Source: Sphaeroforma sirkka
Taxonomy: Eukaryota > Opisthokonta > Ichthyosporea > Ichthyophonida
Length of the DNA stretch: 45,706 nucleotides
Reading direction: 5' to 3'
NCBI GenBank assembly: GCA_001586965.3
Contig: LUCW03000267.1
Location: 1-45,706, forward strand
A model generated the notes under the pieces. That model was not told where the DNA came from. It worked only from the letters and a program-made list of their open reading frames with translations, and did no database searches. Shown here in pieces: positions 42,701 through 45,706 of this stretch (positions are counted from its first letter, which is position 1; every line of letters starts with the position of its first letter). The position numbers and the translations under genes are program-made.

Positions 42701-43185
42701 TGCCCGACTACCAGAAAACAGTCAAAGAGTTATTAGCAACCGATTGGATGCTAAATAAGAAATGGTTTAACCTCGCTCAATCACGATGGGGTCCATTTAC
42801 TGTTGATATGTTCGCCGCAGAACATAACAAACAGGTTTCTGAATATAGGTCGTTGACTCATCCTAAAGGTGATGCATTTCAGCTTGACTTATCAAAGCAT
42901 AATGCGTGGGCTAACCCACCTTGTCAACTTATCGCACAGTTGTTAAATTATGTTAATATTACTAAATCTACCATTACGCTGTGTTGTCCCTTACGTAACT
43001 CCGACCCATGGATACGTGATTTAATTAATATGATTCAAGACGAACCTATTTATGTCGACCGTGAAACCGACACGTTCTTGTATCAGGGATCCTATTCTAT
43101 TAAGAAGACGCCTTGGAAACACACCATTGTTTGTCGCATCGGTCCTGCAGGTACCACTAAGTGGAAACCTCAACCGAATTCTTAG
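42583..43185 (+). CDS. pol: D RNase H end and DIRS-like domain
   Basis: One open frame of about 200 residues. After the RNase H tail, motifs are FTVDMFAAEHNKQVSEYRS, GDAFQLDLSKHNAWANPPC, QLIAQLLNYV, TLCCPLRNSDPWIRDL, KTPWKHTIVCRIGP. These match the A and B domains position by position (VD-F-A, DAF, NPP, PW, TPW-HT), although the rest of pol is much diverged. The NPPC box replaces NPPW. Function is not shown; the DIRS-type putative methyltransferase is the closest thing I know. Confidence 0.65.
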   Translation: MNPDSQLVSRWHDIIAKFAFNITHIPGIHNHLPDMLSRLVPDYQKTVKELLATDWMLNKKWFNLAQSRWGPFTVDMFAAEHNKQVSEYRSLTHPKGDAFQLDLSKHNAWANPPCQLIAQLLNYVNITKSTITLCCPLRNSDPWIRDLINMIQDEPIYVDRETDTFLYQGSYSIKKTPWKHTIVCRIGPAGTTKWKPQPNS

Positions 43186-43508
43186 CTAAACTAGAGGAGC
43201 TCCAAAGAGTTTGAACAAAAGCTCAAGACTCGTACAACACATGCACCCAACAAGATTGAAGTCGAGGTAATGCCGATTGAAACGGCATTAGATCGTAAAA
43301 AACATGGAACTAGCTAAGGCCATGGATCAAAGACTCAAAAAACTCTAAGAGAACCTGAAGCTCGCACTCAACTACTAAAGCGCTGCTTAAAGAACAGCCA
43401 GGAGTTGCGAAACAACTGAAGAAGATACTTCAACAATCCAATGTTGTCAATTATGTATCTCAGGACTCTACCCCTCCTGATACTGAGGTTGCCCTTTCCA
43501 ACAGGACT
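43186..43508 (+). other. D linker between DIRS-like domain and integrase
   Basis: Broken Lys/Glu/Gln-rich coding sequence (for example LLKEQPGVAKQLKKIL in one frame) with stops. B lacks a linker of this length; its finger follows the domain after about 40 residues. Confidence 0.5.
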
Positions 43509-44500
43509 ATGGTTCATCCAGCCAGCGTTACGCAGAATCTGACTGACTTAGAGGAGCTCGAAAGTAGAGTTAAAATTATACATAATTTAACGCATCGAGC
43601 ATATGAGCATACTTATAAAATGGCTATTCGTGCAGGGCTTGATCACCCGGCGCTGAAAGAAACCATACGTGAAGTATACCGACGCTGTACTGATTGTGAA
43701 AAGAACCAGATCAAGCGATACGGTTGGGCACCCCTAAAAAAGTGTGACAGAAGACCAACCGATGCGCCGAGTCATAGTCGATTTGGTTAAACTCCCGCGA
43801 TCCAAGCATACTGGCGATGTATATATCTGTCATTTCTTATGTGTGGCTTCGGGCTATAACTTGCTTTTATGCAATACCGAACAAACGTCCACAAACAGTG
43901 GCAGAATTATGCTATCACGTCTTTAATGACTTCGGTTTCCCCGAGTACTATGTTCTGATAACGGTAGTGAGTTTTGTACCGACGTAATGGAGGCACTTAT
44001 ACTGTATCAGGCATGACCCATAGGCGTGGTGTTCCTTACAAACCTCAAACGCAGGGTGCAAATGAGACACGTCATAGAGAACTTAAGAAACTCTTGCGTA
44101 CCGCACTAGACGACGTTGAGGATATGTGGCCTTATCATTTGAAATGGGTTCAGACTCAAATGAATAACTGCATGAATCCTCAAACTGAACACTCCCGTTT
44201 CACTATTTCTTTGGCCGCTATAGTGAATTACAAGCAACGTTTGATAAAACTGCGCCCGAGAAACACGCTACCCCGTGGCTACAAAAGATCGAGCATATGC
44301 AGAACGTTGTTTACCCCTGTTTACTGAGCACAAGAATCGCGTCCTACTTAAAGCGTATGACCGATGGAATAACACTAAGAACATTGTTCAGTTCAAAGTC
44401 GGCGATTATGTTAACATTATAAATCGAAACGCCAACGTTACCGAACTCTCTTCTAAGACGATAGACCTTTTGTTATTTCCTACCATGATGAGAAGAGTGA
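43509..44500 (+). pseudogene. pol: D integrase, frameshifted
   Basis: The HHCC finger is in 43509-43790 (HNLTHRAYEH ... RRCTDCEKNQ). First catalytic Asp is in RRVIVDLVKLP (about 43780). Second is in the DNGSEF box at 43957-43974. Glu is in QGANETRHREL (about 44064). C-terminal GPY-like part is FKVGDYVNIINRN (about 44395-44433). Frames change near 43750, 43930, 44200 and 44480. All three DDE residues are present, so the loss of function is by frame only. Confidence 0.85.
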
Positions 44501-44510
44501 TACTTACGAA

Positions 44511-45126
44511 GTGAATAACATTGATGGTACTAGCGCAACCAATCTAGGCACTCACCGTATCCCTACCTCCGAACTCTCATTCGCTCGCTCATTTGATTCT
44601 GATGTACCAGTTATGGAGTCACAAGTCAAAGATATAATTGACAAAACATCCGAAGACGGTTACACTTACTACAAGACCCGTTTCATGGATGGGACAGTAG
44701 CTTGGCTAACCTCCGATGCATTTCTGTGAATCTCATGACTTTCTTCGTATCTTTAATAAGAAATGGAATAAGCGTTTACATAAGAACACACGAGATAAAC
44801 GAAAAGGGTTTCCTCAGGTGACTACAAACCCTGACGGATCTGAAATTCCCTATTTGCCACCTACTTCCTATTACGTGACTAAACTTTCTGATCTGCTTAC
44901 CAACAGTGCAGAAAATTGTTCAAACTTACTTACTAATGAAGAACAGCCTTTGGCTATTACCTTACCAAATAATAAACGTAAGGCGCCTACATCGGAAATG
45001 GTTACTGACCAAATACTAAACGACATAGAGTACAACATGAGTCTTGAACTCGTACATATAGGCACATACTTACTGATAAGTCATGACCGAAACCGTTTTT
45101 ACTTTGGTTTTCGCTTTACCAACTAG
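44511..45126 (+). pseudogene. pol: D pol C-terminus with chromodomain-like segment
   Basis: 44511-44729 has VMESQVKDIIDKTSEDGYTY, then YKTRFMDGTVAWLTSDAF, which fits the chromodomain layout (V-x-x-I-x-D ... Y-x-x-(R/K)-(W/F)-x-x-G ... W). The next frame, 44716-45126, gives a basic tail, SYYVTKLSDLLTN and an unknown C-terminus ending at 45126. Weaker than the B1 chromodomain. Confidence 0.5.
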
Positions 45127-45165
45127 ATCGTATCTTAACGTACGTTCGTAGTTCTAAAAGCTACT

Positions 45166-45171
45166 GGGGGG
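45166..45171 (+). promoter_or_regulatory. D polypurine tract
   Basis: G6 three bases before the 3' LTR start TGTAGAAATACGG at 45175. Confidence 0.75.
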
Positions 45172-45174
45172 CTA

Positions 45175-45706
45175 TGTAGAAATACGGCCTCCGGTCAGTC
45201 TAAAAATATCAAGATCAATTGAGATAATACATTGGTTTTATTTGTATTTTAAATAATTTAGTACAAGCTCTTTTTTCCAATATTTCCAAAGTGTTCTAAA
45301 TTCACTTTGATGGCTCCAATAGCCTGAGTATTTGGTATGACTCATCTACTTGGACCTATTTGAGACATTAGTAGATGTAGGATATTATAAACTAAATTTT
45401 ATAATCTCCGAACTACTACTTATAGATTTTGGTCCTCCCGCCAATCTCCAAAAATCCAATAAGTCTTTTTTTTTTTTTTTAACTTTTCTTCAGATGGAAC
45501 TTTATTTATATCAGCTAATGTATTAACGTGACTTACGTTATTATGTCTATTTACAAATTAGGCAAGTGGTCATGAACACTTAGTACTTCTAGTGAAAATT
45601 ATTCAATAAAGAACAGCTAGAGGTACGCCCTGTGTGATCGAGGATATTTAGGCTCTTAACAAGAGGCAGTCCTGATCATTCTTACACAAGCTACCACTGC
45701 TAAACT
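45175..45706 (+). repeat. D 3' LTR, cut by window end
   Basis: Matches 38115-38646 with homopolymer length differences (for example a longer T run near 45468). The last about 60 bp of the LTR lie outside the window. Confidence 0.92.

Larger units (their letters stand above)
38115..45706 (+). mobile_element. X-family LTR retrotransposon D, nearly complete
   Basis: 5' LTR 38115-38709, gag, protease, RT, RNase H, DIRS-like domain, integrase, chromodomain-like segment, G6 polypurine tract, then a 3' LTR from 45175 running off the window. Integrase follows RT, so it is of Ty3/gypsy order, but it is distant from A and B. It is inserted in B3 pol. Confidence 0.92.

Overview
The window is a eukaryotic, repeat-dense region made almost wholly of nested and broken transposable elements. 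No ordinary host gene could be recognised. The evidence for a eukaryote is: LTR retrotransposons with gag/pol, a LINE-type reverse transcriptase, a Mutator-like gene with short GT-AG introns, AT microsatellites and Pol III-type tRNA-like boxes. Short introns and chromodomain-bearing Ty3/gypsy elements suggest a fungus, perhaps an early-diverging one, but the sequence does not prove this.

Layout. 1-5259 (minus): a Ty3/gypsy element (A), gag to integrase, cut by the window edge. 5260-7760: no clear gene; TA microsatellites, a tRNA-like B box, a 78-bp x4 tandem array. 7768-9334 (minus): 5' part of a second LTR family (X1). 9335-12475 (plus): a decayed LINE. 12476-13723: nothing recognised. 13724-15268: two X-type LTR remnants around an unknown segment. 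15269-23277 (plus): element B1, a complete Ty3/gypsy element with two LTRs, a TTCA target duplication and a polypurine tract, inserted in an X LTR. 23278-23810: X pol fragment, nested inverted repeats and a G16 run. 23811-25315 (minus): spliced Mutator-like gene with a Ulp1/C48 cysteine protease domain (copy a). 25316-26388: second copy of B1's 5' flank. 26389-29505: truncated B2. 29505-31715 (minus): copy b of the Mutator-like gene, with a CCHC knuckle exon. 31717-38114 (plus): B3, interrupted in pol by 38115-45706, a complete-length but frameshifted X-family element (D).

The main biological observations are these. In A, B1 and B3 gag and pol lie in one frame, separated by one stop codon (TAG in A, TGA in B), with a conserved reading frame on both sides, which suggests stop-codon readthrough. 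All three gypsy-type lineages carry, between RNase H and integrase, a domain resembling the DIRS-element putative methyltransferase module (VD-F-A ... NPPW/NPPC). Two X-family gag genes share an antisense tRNA-like module. The leader of B pairs with its own LTR. The main technical observation is that parts of B2, B3 and Mutator copy b read as two collinear sequences interleaved base by base. This looks like a merged consensus, so many of the frameshifts may be assembly error rather than decay.
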